A stretch of DNA of 64,000 nucleotides from positions 806,001-870,000 of the forward strand of contig RCSZ01000002.1 in the NCBI GenBank assembly GCA_014898425.1, read 5' to 3'. Positions 11,167 through 23,456 of this stretch are shown piece by piece. Made by a program: the position numbers and the translations under genes. Numbering within the stretch: position 1 is the stretch's first letter; each line of letters starts with the position of its first letter. This stretch comes from Botryotinia globosa (taxonomy: Eukaryota; Ascomycota; Leotiomycetes; Helotiales; Sclerotiniaceae). The notes beneath the pieces were generated by a model. The model saw only the letters and a list, made by a program, of their open reading frames with translations. It had not been told where the DNA came from and searched no databases.

Positions 11167-13999
11167 ATTGGCATTTCGAATGCGTCTTGTGCGATTCTTG
11201 AATCGGTGGGAAATTTATGGGCGGGGATTTATTTTTCTGTAAGACTTATCGGAGCTTTTTTGGTCTTCGCCGATTGGCTGCTTGGATTTCAAAGGCAATC
11301 GATCACGACAACATTGAGCATGTTCAGTTTGATACTGTTACAGATTGTTACTATCTGAATGTCTTACTTTGTATGGATTGAATCCTTCGAATTTCATGGT
11401 GCAGCCATTCAAGCAGTTTTATAAGGTCGAGGTCAATATCATAAGGAATTAGTATATAAATTTTCAAGACACACATATCATCCATTTGTTTTTCAGACAT
11501 TATCAGGTGAAGAAGCATCTAATAAGTTGATAGTGTATTTTAGAGAGCATATTTTTGAAAGTTCAATACTCAAGTTCGTCGTACAAAGGGATGAAAGGGG
11601 GAGGGGCAGAAGTTAGTAAATTAAGCGATGAGCATGGGAGGTGGTGAAGTACATATGTAGAAGATAAGTGAACGAGAAGATAGGAATGTAGGCGTCAAAC
11701 AGTTTTAGCGAATAAGTCAGATGGATATATAATGTCAGAAAACTTAGCCGTAATTCCTGTCATAAAATGAATGAAAAATCTTATTTATATTAATATACAT
11801 ATTTGTCTAATATTCTCCTAACATCGAAGTTAGTGTTTTCGTCCCGTTCCATATCGAATCCGAACCAGTGGAGATAGCTAATTACTCCAATCCAAGTATA
11901 TCTTATATACGGCGTCTCCCGTTCTTAACAAACGCTTGCATCTGAATACCCATATCCCACAAACCTCTCGTCAAAACTTCTTTCCTGTGTTGTGAAACTT
12001 CTTGAAACCCCAATGTGTAGGCATGACCTTCTAAAACCTGTTCATAGTTACGAGACACTTATTATTATATGGTACACTGCTCTGGCCACGAGTAAATCAA
12101 ATTTTACTATCTGACCGTCTCTTCCCCTCATCTTCGACAACCAAAATCAACTGCTAGCATGTAAACTATCATCTGACGGAAGCCTAGGGGTGCAGTCACT
12201 GTAGTCAAGGTCATCAAATCCATCATATGCATCAAAAGTACTCACTTGAGAGGTTGAGATCAATGCTATCGCTACTCAACATGAACTATTCCAGTAACAA
12301 AACGAGTGAGAGCAATAGAAACAACATTATCAAAAATCTAATTGCAAGAATGACATTTAAAATCACCCTGGAGAAGTCTGTAGACATACAACAAAACATG
12401 CTAAGCAGGAAGCTGCAGAGAACCCAGAAGTAATATGTGGCATTCATCAGTGTACGCAATAGCTAGAATGAATTAGACACTCGAGAAAGCCGAACAAATT
12501 GCGGATTTTCTCGTGAATGATATGCCTCTCACATGAGATAACTCAATGCATGACTAGGAGTGTTTTTCAAAGATGAGATATCATACTATGATAATCTAAT
12601 ATTGTACGGGAGACAAGACAAAACTTCATTTGACCACGATATATCACACCCGACAGTCATCCAAAACTCAAATACAATACATACAAATGAGACGACCATC
12701 GCAATTTCTGCTTATTTCGCAGAATCTCTAGACACCCACCGCATCCGACAAGATGGTGGTGAAACTTTAAAAGCCCATTTACTATCTACTCATTGCTATA
12801 TAGAAATTTCCATTAAAAAAGATATATCACATCATAAACGAAAACAACGATCCACAAATCACCGCCTATCTCATCCTATTTCCAAGCAAAACAAGCACCT
12901 AGCAAGCGAGATGGAAACTGAATCCAGGAATAGATATATAGCGAAATCACAACTCCAAACAACATCAGAAGCACAAGTCGACGAGGTGAACGATGACCTA
13001 CAACACAACCGAGAAGGAAAAATTAACAACATTCATTTCATCAAATTCTTCCTTGAAGCGTTGATCTTCCCACGTAATCTTCCAGGGAAAATAACCCCTT
13101 CAGTCGATTTGCGTCAACTATTGAGAACTTGCCTGTAGGGCAGCAGCCTGTGATTCTTAGGTTTACCTGTATTTCTTGATTCATTTGATATAAAGAGTTG
13201 AACTCGCGTGAATGACAGAACCCACCTGAACTGATCAAGGCACTTAAGACATTCCCAGTTCTGTTAATGCTCAAAACAATACAAACAAGAAGAGCGCGTC
13301 TCGAGAGGCTACTATACGAGACAGGCTACTATACGAGACAGGCTACTATACGAGACAGGCTACTATACCAGAAAGCGTATCACGCATTATATCACAGCAA
13401 CAAGCAGCAAAGGTTCATGTTTGTTATAACGGATTCATTTCTGTTTAGCCATCAGTGATAGCTCTACCTAGAAGCTACTAACTATGTGTATCTGCGACGA
13501 TAAACTCTAGCGGCCAAGAAACATAATCTGAGATCCGAGTTTTTTTTTATGTTTTGTTTTATGTATTGCTGGTCCCTCCCACACAGCTAGGCTACACCGC
13601 TTCTCCTTCCTCCAGTAATCCAACTCAATTGCTGTAGTCCAGACGGCCGAATCTTGCCTTAAGAAATGTAACAATATCAATCGTTATAGGACGAGATTTG
13701 AGGTATGACCATCAATCGTAAGAACATTTCCGAAATTGCTCCCCAATAATACAAGGCAAACCAGCCCTAACATTGCGAGAACTAACATGGGTATACCAAG
13801 CCATCATCTCTATAAAAATGCCACAAACCCTGAAAAGCCCATGCACCAATTCGTAACCATAACGCTCTCACTGGAGGAAGAAAAAATGTGCATGATAACC
13901 AGAACGCCAATATAGGAACCCTACCTGTGATGCCATATAAGTCATCACCCGAACTCCATTTGCCATGAGAAAAAAAGAAAAGTAAACCTGGCCGGGAAG
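11167..13999. other. AT-rich intergenic region
   Basis: Between the MTO1 promoter (minus strand) and the 3' end of the Edc1-like gene. A 192-codon open frame on the + strand (12560-13138) begins with GTG, has Asn/His/Ile-rich composition typical of translated AT-rich DNA, and has no recognisable domain. I do not call it a gene. It overlaps the expected 3'-UTR side of the Edc1-like gene in antisense. A 17-nt tandem repeat lies at 13308-13368. Just downstream of the stop at 14000, a GTAACTT...ATCACAG pair could be a 3'-UTR intron. Confidence 0.5.
13308..13368. repeat. 17-nt tandem repeat, three full copies plus a partial
   Basis: The unit GCTACTATACGAGACAG occurs at 13308-13324, 13325-13341 and 13342-13358 with no mismatch, followed by the first ten bases of a fourth copy at 13359-13368. 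It lies in non-coding DNA. Confidence 0.95.
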
Positions 14000-15475
14000 T
14001 TACCTTGCTGATCCAGCAAAGCCAGGCGAATCCAATTTTAGGATCCGTCTTAAGTCGTTTTCCATGCCTCGAAAATCGGGATTGCTAGTTCCAGAGAGGG
14101 TACCAGAGGAAACTTGTGGCACAGGTGAAGAATGTGTGACTTGGGTGGTATTATTAAGATTATTGCCAGCTGAGAAGTTGTTTCCATAGATTTGAGAGAG
14201 GTTTTGGGATGGCCCGTATGAATGAGCACGCTCAGGCGTTCTTGTGGGAGTTTTCGCTGGGGAGACTTCTTGGCGAAGACCTGACCGAGCGGATTTGGGA
14301 ATTTCACCTGAGCTTCGGGAATCACCTCTGAATTTGTAGTTGGCTTGTGGAGATCTTCCAGGTAGACCGCCGTTCCTTGTGCTAGTGGGAGAGCTGTGTC
14401 CACCATGACTGGACATTGCGGAATTCGTCGTTAAGCTCAAAGCAGGCCCAAGGTTCCCATTGGTGGATGGTCCCTCAGAAAAAAGGTAAGCCTTAAGTTG
14501 CTCTGACTTGTCTAGTGGTGATTGAGAGTGACTTGGTGATACTTGATGTGGCTGCGATGGACTCGAATTCTTAAGTGCTTTCATGATCCTTTCATTATAA
14601 GGAGTGGAGAATGCTGGCCCCAAAGGTAATCCGGGACTGTTGGATCCATCCTCCTCCATGGAAAACATACTACTTGCTGAACCACGAGAAGCTGGTACAT
14701 TTTTATTACGGTATTGACTGTTGGGCTGCGATGGAGTTCTTGTGTTCCCCGGCGACTCAACTGGGGGATTGAAAGGCCCAGCAGAACCGGTGGTATTGGA
14801 GTTTGTACTTCGTGCTCGTATCTTTTCGGCCTTCTCCCGTTTATCTGCTTTGAAGAAGAGATCAAGGGGTGATTCCTCTCTATGTGACACATCCCTAAAT
14901 ATTTGTGCTGAAGATGGAGTTTGCGAGGATTCATCTGCCGAGGAATCTGGCTCTTTGATCGCACTTCCAGTCCTGAGCGCTGGTGATTCTGGGACAGACT
15001 TTGAAAAGAAACTGGGCATAGGTAAAGCGGACGGGGCGGGAGATGCATGGAAAGTTGGACCTGCATAGACTTGAGCAGCGGATGGTGTTTGAATAGGTCT
15101 TGGAGCAGTTGAGCCACTGGCAGATTGAGCACCGGTCAATGGCGGGGTAGTTCGATCACCCCTAGGTGCAACGGGAGACGTCTGAACATTTTTGGGTCTT
15201 CTTTTATTGGTAGACTTTCTGGAACTATTGTCGGGTAGGGCTGAATTTGGTTTATTTTGAGAGGCTGGCTGGCTTTGCTGGACTCTTCGAGGAGTTCGAG
15301 GAGGGGTAGTAGGTTGCTGATCAGAATAGGTCATCGAGGGGTGCATGTTTTGTAAATATGCTTGACTATTGCAATCATGTGGACTTTGAGGGGCGTTTCG
15401 AGGTGAGGCTGTTCCGAAGTCTGCAGCGAAGCTTTGGGGTTGACGTTGCCCTTTGTGCGGAGTCATCGAGGACAT
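14000..15475 (-). CDS. Edc1/PNRC-like mRNA-decapping activator (disordered, Ser/Pro-rich)
   Basis: Single open frame of 491 residues, low in complexity (Ser, Pro, Asn, Gln, Thr) and predicted to be disordered. The diagnostic part is YAGPTFHASPAPSALPMP at residues 137-154, followed by SFFSKS. This YAGxxF...SPAPSxLPxPxF pattern is the Dcp2-activating plus Dcp1-binding motif known from fission-yeast Edc1 and metazoan PNRC proteins. A second block, ESPLDLFFKADKREKA (201-216), and a C-terminal MENDLRRILKL helix look like further conserved short motifs. By homology it should dock onto Dcp1 and stimulate decapping by Dcp2 in cytoplasmic P-bodies. The frame ends at a TAA inside AAGGTAACTT, which is also a good splice donor, so a longer spliced C-terminus cannot be excluded. 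Family assignment rests on the short motif only. Confidence 0.75.
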   Translation of the reverse strand: MSSMTPHKGQRQPQSFAADFGTASPRNAPQSPHDCNSQAYLQNMHPSMTYSDQQPTTPPRTPRRVQQSQPASQNKPNSALPDNSSRKSTNKRRPKNVQTSPVAPRGDRTTPPLTGAQSASGSTAPRPIQTPSAAQVYAGPTFHASPAPSALPMPSFFSKSVPESPALRTGSAIKEPDSSADESSQTPSSAQIFRDVSHREESPLDLFFKADKREKAEKIRARSTNSNTTGSAGPFNPPVESPGNTRTPSQPNSQYRNKNVPASRGSASSMFSMEEDGSNSPGLPLGPAFSTPYNERIMKALKNSSPSQPHQVSPSHSQSPLDKSEQLKAYLFSEGPSTNGNLGPALSLTTNSAMSSHGGHSSPTSTRNGGLPGRSPQANYKFRGDSRSSGEIPKSARSGLRQEVSPAKTPTRTPERAHSYGPSQNLSQIYGNNFSAGNNLNNTTQVTHSSPVPQVSSGTLSGTSNPDFRGMENDLRRILKLDSPGFAGSAR

Positions 15476-16519
15476 CTTAACTTGACGCCTATGAATGGAT
15501 GATGAAAGCTATTCTTTATACACTGAAATTCGAGTGATTGTGCTTGGTAAATAAGAGACGAAAGCAAGCTTCCGCGTGTCTGTGCTATTGGGTGTATAGA
15601 TCAGATGGTACGAAATGGTGGGCTATAGGTAAGGAGGTGGACGTTCGTTGGTTGTGTCTCGCAATCTAGTAGAAGCGTAGTATTTTTGGTTGAATCTGTT
15701 TAATTTTACGTGGTTGAATGATTGAAGTGAGTTATTCATTGTTTTCGGTATGATGGTTTGATAATTTGTAGTATGTTTTTTTAACAAGAGAAGGGGGGGA
15801 GAGAGGCTGAAGTAGATGCGATACAGCGACCGATCGCCCTACTCCGTACCGTTTCATTGATCGATTTGTGATTAGTCATACCCTCAGACGCTTCAGACAG
15901 ATCAGATGCGATTCCATGCCGACACCGTGAACGGGACGTAGGCAATGGATGTAGTTCAAAGACATCTTTATTCATTCAACAGCCCTACGGCTATAGCTAC
16001 AGCCACAGCTACAGCCCTACGGTTGATTAGTTCTATTTCTTGTTAGTTTGGTGAAAGTTAGAGATCTGATATCATTAAACCCCAAGGAATTATAGTACAG
16101 TATTAGCATCTTTATAACATCATATTAAATAAGCGCCCTCCTTTTAGGCTTTATCTATACCAAGCCTGAAAGCGGAGCGGCCAATTCATCACGTGACCAA
16201 ATACCATTATGCCTAAACTACGGATACTAGGTAGGTAGGTAGTTCCAGAATATCAAAATACCATCATATGTCTACGGTAGATTGATATCTATCTGCATCC
16301 AAAATCATACATAATCAAGAAGTCCTTTCATTTTAGATTCCGAGATTAAACGCTCTTCCATTGCAACAAACACCAACCTTCATTTAAGTCGATTAATACA
16401 ATCATCAGCTTATCCATATTATTAAATTCGCAAACCAATTCGTTCGCATCTCATAGCAAAGTACCCCGCCAACACCAATAATTTAGATAACCATCAACAC
16501 TCCAAATATTCCCATCACC
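15476..16519. other. Divergent promoter region between the Edc1-like gene and RBX1
   Basis: About 1 kb between two outward-pointing starts. It contains a TACTCCGTA word at 15840, two CAGCCCTACGG direct repeats at 15980-15990 and 16012-16022 separated by GCTACAGC units, and a short TAGG repeat near 16230. No gene is seen. Confidence 0.5.
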
Positions 16520-17040
<521 letters not shown>

Positions 17041-17348
17041 GTTGGGGGTTTGAGATTGGTTTGGGATTGGATGGGATATTTGAGGAAGATGATGAAGCTA
17101 CGGACATGAAGTATAATATACCAAAAAGAGCGGCACGAATCTCATCTGCGCGGTTCATCCAAGACCCAGTAGGAGGCAAATGGAGAATTTCTGGCAGGAT
17201 TGGCGTTAAGGACACAGAAGTAGAGCGAAACTTCGGTACAATGTAGCTTTCAATGTGAAGCTTTTTATTTGTGCCAATATATTGTTTGCATTTTGAGGTA
17301 TTCCCAATCCTATGACGCCCCCAGATTAAATATCCCTTCAACATTTCT
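17041..17348. other. Convergent 3' region of RBX1 and SPC1
   Basis: Just over 300 bases between two converging stop codons. Frames here on both strands are shadows or chance. It should hold both 3' UTRs. Confidence 0.6.
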
Positions 17349-17798
17349 TTAGCCAACAGTCTTTCCATCCACAACAATCCCTTGTGTCGATGCATCCCGC
17401 CCACCTAAAGGTAACCATCTAACGGGATGTTTCTTGTAGAAGGGCCATGGAGGCACAACGATGGCGAAAGTGAATGCCGTTCCAAGTAAACCGAAAGCAA
17501 GCGCCAGTTTGATATCTTGTTTGAAGAAGCCAACAAAGAAGGCAATGGCCTATTCCTATCAATCAGCATATTTCGAATGACCAGGAATGGATAGAATGAT
17601 TTACTCCGGATATTGCTAACAGAGCTGTTGTCAAGAATTCTGCCAATCTTTGACCTTCAAAGTCCTACACGCGGAACAGGGAATCAGCATCAGACCCAGC
17701 TTTGTGACCTTCAATAAGATGATTGTATGAATGATTTGTATACTAACAATTTGGCCTTCGGCAAGATCCCGAACCTGGTCAAGAATTTGGTCTGCCAT
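17349..17798 (-). CDS. spc1: Signal peptidase complex subunit 1 (SPC1/SPCS1/SPC12)
   Basis: Three exons on the minus strand: 17798-17748, 17664-17605 and 17549-17349, giving 103 residues. Exon junctions are in phase: EGQI|DFEGQRLAEF and AISG|AIAFFVGF. The core DFEGQRLAEFLTTALLAISG, a first membrane segment, GFFKQDI, a second membrane segment, then PPWPFYKKHPVRWLP is the SPC12 pattern: a two-helix hairpin in the ER membrane with both ends in the cytosol. Spc1 is a non-catalytic subunit that influences which segments signal peptidase can cut. The ATG is the one giving MADQILDQV; the frame upstream of it is not protein-like. The Spc1 helices match the expected size of the family (about 100 residues). 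Confidence 0.94.
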
Positions 17799-19618
17799 AA
17801 TCGTAATTGTTGTGCAAAGCTGGATGATCGAATTACGGAAACAACGAATCAAGCCTTTGTACTAGATAAGAAAGACGAATTTGTGCAATGGTACCAAATT
17901 CTAAAGTGCAGGTGTCCCTTGAAGCTTCAAGTTGAGGCCACACTTCAGCCTTGTTGAGTTGTTATGGCTGTAGATACGCACCCTTGACTACTAATCGCCT
18001 TGGCCGAGAATTGGTAACCGGGGGGTAGAAGCACATGGCTAGAGTTAGAGTTGAGTTTGGGTGAGGGATGAGCGATTTTTGTGCAACAGGATGGACAGTT
18101 GACTTGATTCCTGTTACTCAAATGGCTTGATATTAAAGTTATACTCTACTAGGCAGATAATACTATAGAATTCATGAGCTGGACGAAAACCTTCAAGTCT
18201 TGGCTAAATCGATGGTAGTACTGTAGATGAGATGTGATCGGAGAAGATTCCAGTTCATGTAGGGCGATAATCCACGACCAAAAGAAAGGCTTGGACAGCA
18301 TGCAAGAATACATTCTCAGATGTCTGGATATACCAATGAAGATGTCTCATGTCACCAATTCACATTCCCAAAACAAGATCAAGACGTCTTCTCTTCTCGT
18401 AGGACCAAAGTAACCAACGACCATTAGACAATTGAGAAGGCAGGCAACCCAATGAATTCAATAGGCCAATCAATGCACCAAACAATCCCGTATTTGAAAA
18501 GACAACTTTTGTACTGTAACTTGTATCGTGCGGCCTGCTGAAGAACATTCTCACAATTTATTATCAGGTCTTGGCCCTTTGATGATAATAATAATACACA
18601 CACAAGAAGTTAATATGATATGGATCATCTATTAGTTACTAGTCAGTCACTGGTACTGTAGTTAGGCCGTCGGGTACATATATTACTAAGCGCCTCCACC
18701 AACATTTCTCTTTCAAGCTTTCTTCCTCCAACTCCACTTCCTTCTTGTCCTCCCTTCTTGAAAAAATTGCATCTCAAACAATATCGGATTGGTTTCGACC
18801 TTTCAACTCCCTTTCTTATTTAATAAATACAACATCTCACATTTCATTTATTATCTTCAATTATCATTTTGCCATTGGCCAGCCACTTGTCAAATATCCT
18901 TTTATTTGGCCATTGGCTGTACCCTTAGCCATTACATAACGAGTACGCTCAGGGTTCCCAACACTACATAAAACAGGCCGACCTTTTTTTCAACTTCTTC
19001 TACCTTGAAAAACTTCAACTCGAGACCGGCCACCCATAAAACCTACTTGTCCACTCTTCTAACAACCCAAGCCACGATCAAAGTTATTCAAATACCGTCC
19101 CATATCAAAATATTCAAATTGTCGCACCAGAGCGATTGTCGAACTCGAGCGTCTATTCATTTCGACTCATAACGCCTCAACGGCTTCATCAACAATCAAC
19201 CACCAAATTGGCGGGACTCGTATTCCAAGGCTTTTCCTTCATCCGTCCCCTCCTCGGTCCAGTGAAGATCTGGGCCTACTGCGGAGGCGACAAGAAACCC
19301 CCATAATTGCACTTTAAGCAATCCAACAACGAAACATACAACTGCAACTATACATACAAATAAAAAAAGGGGTAGCGGATGGACGAGTAGCCATTCTTCA
19401 CCAGAGATCACACTGTACAGGGAGCACCTGTGCAAAGCCAGCTATCAAATTGACGCCAAACAAGCGGTGGGCGCTCGTTGCGACCTGCCTGGACTTTGAA
19501 AGCTTTGGCTTCCTAGAAATCTGTATGTCATTCTTGTTGTAACATGTCGAGTCACATGGCTAATTCGCATGCAGAAACTTTACCTAAATATATCTTATCT
19601 ATAATATTATAACTCAAA
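17799..19618. other. Intergenic region upstream of SPC1 and of the CorA-type transporter
   Basis: Two genes start outward from this 1.8-kb stretch. From about 18690 to 19150 the + strand becomes pyrimidine-rich, likely the 5' leader of the transporter. Small frames show no recognisable domain. Confidence 0.5.
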
Positions 19619-21575
19619 ATGTCTGAACACGAAGACACTTCCCTTGATACCGGCTACAGCACGCCGGTGCCAGAATTAGATGACCACCGACATCAATCCC
19701 AAGCTCTACCAAAAGCTCGTTCTCGCAGCGGTACGATCGATAGCATGCAAGCTCCTTCTCCTCGAGCTCCACAGAGTCCAGACCTTGCACGTGTAAACAA
19801 CACGCTTCTTCAAACAATCGCAAGAGATTTCGAGGAAGCCATTGTCGACGAGGACTCGAGAGGTGTATCTCCAATGGCCATTCGAATGGCAGATAGAAGT
19901 CGTAGAGGAACCGCAGCCACTGCTGATATTCGTTCCCTATCACCACCAAGCTCGGTGAAAGCATTTGCAGATGCAAGAAGAAGAGAACGAGAAATGTCCG
20001 TTTCGGACCCGAACTCTGGAAAGGCATTTGCAGATGCCAGACGGCTCGAAGATCATAATGCTCTTCATAGAACAGAGTCACACGCTAGTCACAGAAGCCA
20101 TCGTACATTTCGTAGCAGACGTTACACCAACGAGAACGATGCAAAGAGCTTCGCAAGTTCGTGCAAGTCGGCAAAGGAGGATGTTTGCTTTCCTCTACAT
20201 GCTTCTCCAACCAAAAACACCTTACAAATCAATTTTGAAACCCTCGAGGATTTCATTTTGGAGGAGGAAAATCGTTCCAAGACTCCTCTAAACCACACTC
20301 AACCTCGAATCTTCCACGATTTGAGAAATAATGGTGCGGTGCCCATGATTGTTACATCGGAAGGTACGGTTGTTGATATTCCCTCGGGTCCACCATCAAT
20401 CAATGAGAAGTTGGATTCATCCAGCCTTGAGCTTACCCGACCAAAGCAATCACACTCAGACACTAATAGGTTTGAATACTTTTCCTCGCACGGAGTAGAT
20501 AGTATTCACGCATCAGAATTTGGTGATCTCGTCCTGCCAGGAGAAGACATAAGAACCCTATTCACGCCTCCACAAGAAGAAGGAGAACAAGGAGAGAGTG
20601 TTTGGTGGTTGAATATGAACAGCCCGACAGAGGAGGAAGTTCGTGTGATTTGCGAGGCATTTGGTGTCCATCCTTTGACCATCGAGGATATCACAGCTCA
20701 AGAAACGCGAGAGAAGATCGAACTCTTCCCTTCGTACTACTTCGCTTGTTTCCGTTCCTTTAGCGTTGTAGAGATTGAGGACGGTCAGGAATACGACCCA
20801 TTCAACATTTATGTCATTGTATTCCGAGAGGGCCTACTCAGCTTCAGCTTTTCGCCAAACCCACATGCCGGCAGTGTTCGTAAGCGTATCACATTGCTAA
20901 AAGATTATTTGTCTTTGAACAGCGATTGGATTTGCTACGCGCTCATGTAAGTTCTCCCAACAAGTCACCGAGATCATGAACTGACAACCCCACAGCGATC
21001 ACATCGTTGATACCTTCGGCCCTGTTATCCACAAGATCGACAATGAAACAGATACGATTGAGGATCAAGTATTCATTGCTCGCAGTGATGACATGCATGC
21101 CTTTTTACGAAAAATCGGCATGGTTCGAAAGAATGTTATGGGCTTGATGAAACTTCTGGGTGGCAAGGCCGATGTCTTGAGAGGGTTCACAAAGCGCTGT
21201 AATTCCAATTACCTCGTCACTCCTCATATGGATATTGGTATGTATCTTGGCGATATTCAAGATCACGTTGTCACCATGATGACCAGTTTGGGTCACTCCG
21301 AGAAGATGCTCTCAAGATCGCACAGCAATTATCTCGCACAGCTTTCGATTGACAACATCACCCAAGGGAATAACGCAAACAAGGTTCTCAGCAAGATTAC
21401 TCTCCTCGCCTCCATCCTTGTTCCTCTTAACTTGGTATGTGGTATGTTTGGGATGAATGTTGCTGTTCCTTTCAGGGACGCGAACAGTCTCATTCCGTTC
21501 TTTACAATTTTAGCTGTGTTGGTGGTTTTCTCTCTTGCTTCCTTGGCCCTTGCAAGACGGTATAGATATATTTAG
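19619..21575 (+). CDS. CorA-family magnesium transporter, ALR1/MNR2 type
   Basis: Two exons, 19619-20946 and 20996-21575, joined at AT|C with GTAAGT...CCACAG ends, coding for 635 residues. The first third is a Ser/Arg-rich disordered tail. From about residue 280 follows the CorA cytoplasmic domain (VWWLNMNSPTEEEVRVICEAFGVHPLTIEDI). The C-terminus has two membrane helices with the signature GMN at about 595-597, inside VCGMFGMNV, and ends RRYRYI. The GMN loop forms the pentameric Mg2+ pore. Yeast relatives are the plasma-membrane Alr1/Alr2 and vacuolar Mnr2. Sequence alone does not say which membrane applies, so no symbol is given. The start is the first ATG of the frame. Confidence 0.93.
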
Positions 21576-22066
21576 AAGATGTTTGTGGGAAGATATGTGC
21601 TTGGGCAAATAATACCTTTGGGTGGTTTGCAATTTTGGTAGATGTGGGACAGAAATTGGGCTAAAATCATGGTGTTACTAATACGGATCTTTTGGATACA
21701 TTGTAGATGTCTTTAGATTTTGATATTGTTAATAATAAACCAGATACTACCTAGAATGTATGAATTGCAGGACTTCAGTAATGTGATGATTGATATGCGC
21801 TTCAAGATGTCTGGCCGTCCGTTACATTATGTTCGCAAATGTCGAAGTAGGCAAAAATACTTTTCCACGTGACCTGGTCAATGACGCTGATACCGATAAT
21901 CTTTGAACCCGGCAAAATTTCTGAAGCTCTCTCAAGCTCTTGTATCAAACCATTGAATTTCAAACCCAGCAAACCACCAATTTCTCTGTCGCACACATAG
22001 GAACCCTTTCCTTTGCAAAATAAGATCTCAACACCCAACTGCGAATTTCTCCATAAGCTAACGAAT
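21576..22066. other. Intergenic region between the transporter and TIM8
   Basis: A short spacer holding the transporter 3' UTR and the TIM8 promoter. A 78-codon minus-strand frame at 21802-22038 has no ATG start and no recognisable motif. Confidence 0.5.
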
Positions 22067-22588
22067 ATGGATTCCTCATCTCTTCAACAAACACCGGATC
22101 TCTCAAAGTTGTCGGACAGAGACAAGCAGGAATTGCAGCAATTTATTGTTAATGAGACGCAGAAGGCTAGGATTCAACAGTGTATGTTATTTTTTCCCTC
22201 CTCTTCTTTCCTTTCTTTTTCTTCTTTTCTTTGGCTTTTGAAGTTTGTTTTCAGGAAGGGGGGTTTTGTTTGGGGGGGGGGGGGGGGTTGTAATTGTATT
22301 ATATTGCATTGCCACGCGCCGAGCATCCTTCCCCTCCACGTCTCGAGAGAGGGAGGAATATATCCGAAGACATGAATCAAATAAGAAGCACAAGCTAACA
22401 GGCTCGCACTAGCCGTTCACTCCCTCACCGACGTCTGCTGGAAGAAATGCGTCACGGGCAGTATTCGCAGCGGCAAGCTGGATAAGAGTGAAGAGAGCTG
22501 CACGATGAATTGTGTGGAGAGGTTTTTGGATAGTAGTATGGCGGTGATTACGCATTTGAATACTATGAGGGCGAATGGGGGGGCTTAG
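22067..22588 (+). CDS. tim8: Mitochondrial small Tim chaperone TIM8
   Basis: Two exons, 22067-22181 and 22413-22588, coding for 96 residues. The 231-nt intron (T|GTATGT...GCACTAG|CC) gives the junction QQSVHSLTDVCWKKC. The twin CX3C motif is complete: C47-C51 (CWKKC) and C68-C72 (CTMNC), separated by 16 residues. This identifies a small Tim chaperone of the intermembrane space. The motif context SLTDVCWKKCVTG and the acidic N-terminus fit Tim8, the partner of Tim13 in delivering membrane proteins to TIM22. Length is normal. The intron is unusual for a 16-base G tract at 22272-22287. Confidence 0.94.
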
Positions 22589-23456
22589 GTTGATTGGAGG
22601 GGTGGGTTGTTGTTTGGGGAGATGGAGGGGAAGAAGGAGGATGTATGATTATAAGTTTGTATGAGATGGGTTTGGATGGGATGGAATGATGTTTTGAGGG
22701 AAAAGTTTGTGTTGGGATAGACATGATAAGTCATGTATACTCTCTACTTCTTTATGATATGACGAGGTGAGGGTGAGGGGGGAAGGGGGATGGAGTGTTA
22801 AACGAGGTATATGGATATGAATGAGACATGCATGAATGGTGTCTTTTGTATGAATAGAAAAATCTAGGCGGATACGCTATGTGACATGGGACCAATGAAG
22901 AACATGAGATCCCTTCTTGCAGGATCTTGACCTCGTTGTGGAGGAAGTCGATGGGTGGTGCTTGGCTGTATTAATGTGTGGGGGTAGAAATGTAGCAAAG
23001 TCGGCGGATAGACAGCCATTCTACATGAGGGGATGTTAGTCCAATATAGGATTTGATGATCACTTGGAGGCACTCATGAGTTTGGAGTAAAAGCTTGACT
23101 TGTTACAAATCATGTCCCTCATGTACATGGAACTCCAGGATTTTCATGTGGATTCATGCAACCACAAGCTGAATCGATTCGCTTGTACACAGTTTCTCGA
23201 TAACAACATCATAATGTAGCACAAGTGGCATAACAAAGAGCAGTCACAAACAAAACATATGCAAATTCAAGTGTATCAAGAATTGTCATTGACAGGGTAA
23301 TACTGCATTGGTATACACATTTTGAAAATCATCTCATTACGCTAAATGGATGTGGGTATCGACCAATCGTAGAAAAAGCTGGTTGTTTTCTTCAACCATA
23401 AAACTTTTTGTTTCCCTCAAATCCAGATTCCTAATTCCACTCCCAGTTTTGATAAT
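22589..23456. other. Convergent intergenic region of TIM8 and uL23
   Basis: Holds the two 3' ends. The + strand just after TIM8 is G-rich. No gene is seen. Confidence 0.55.

Noticed and set aside
12560..13138. 192-codon + strand open frame
   Set aside because: Starts with GTG, AT-rich composition, no domain, and antisense to the likely 3' side of the Edc1-like gene.
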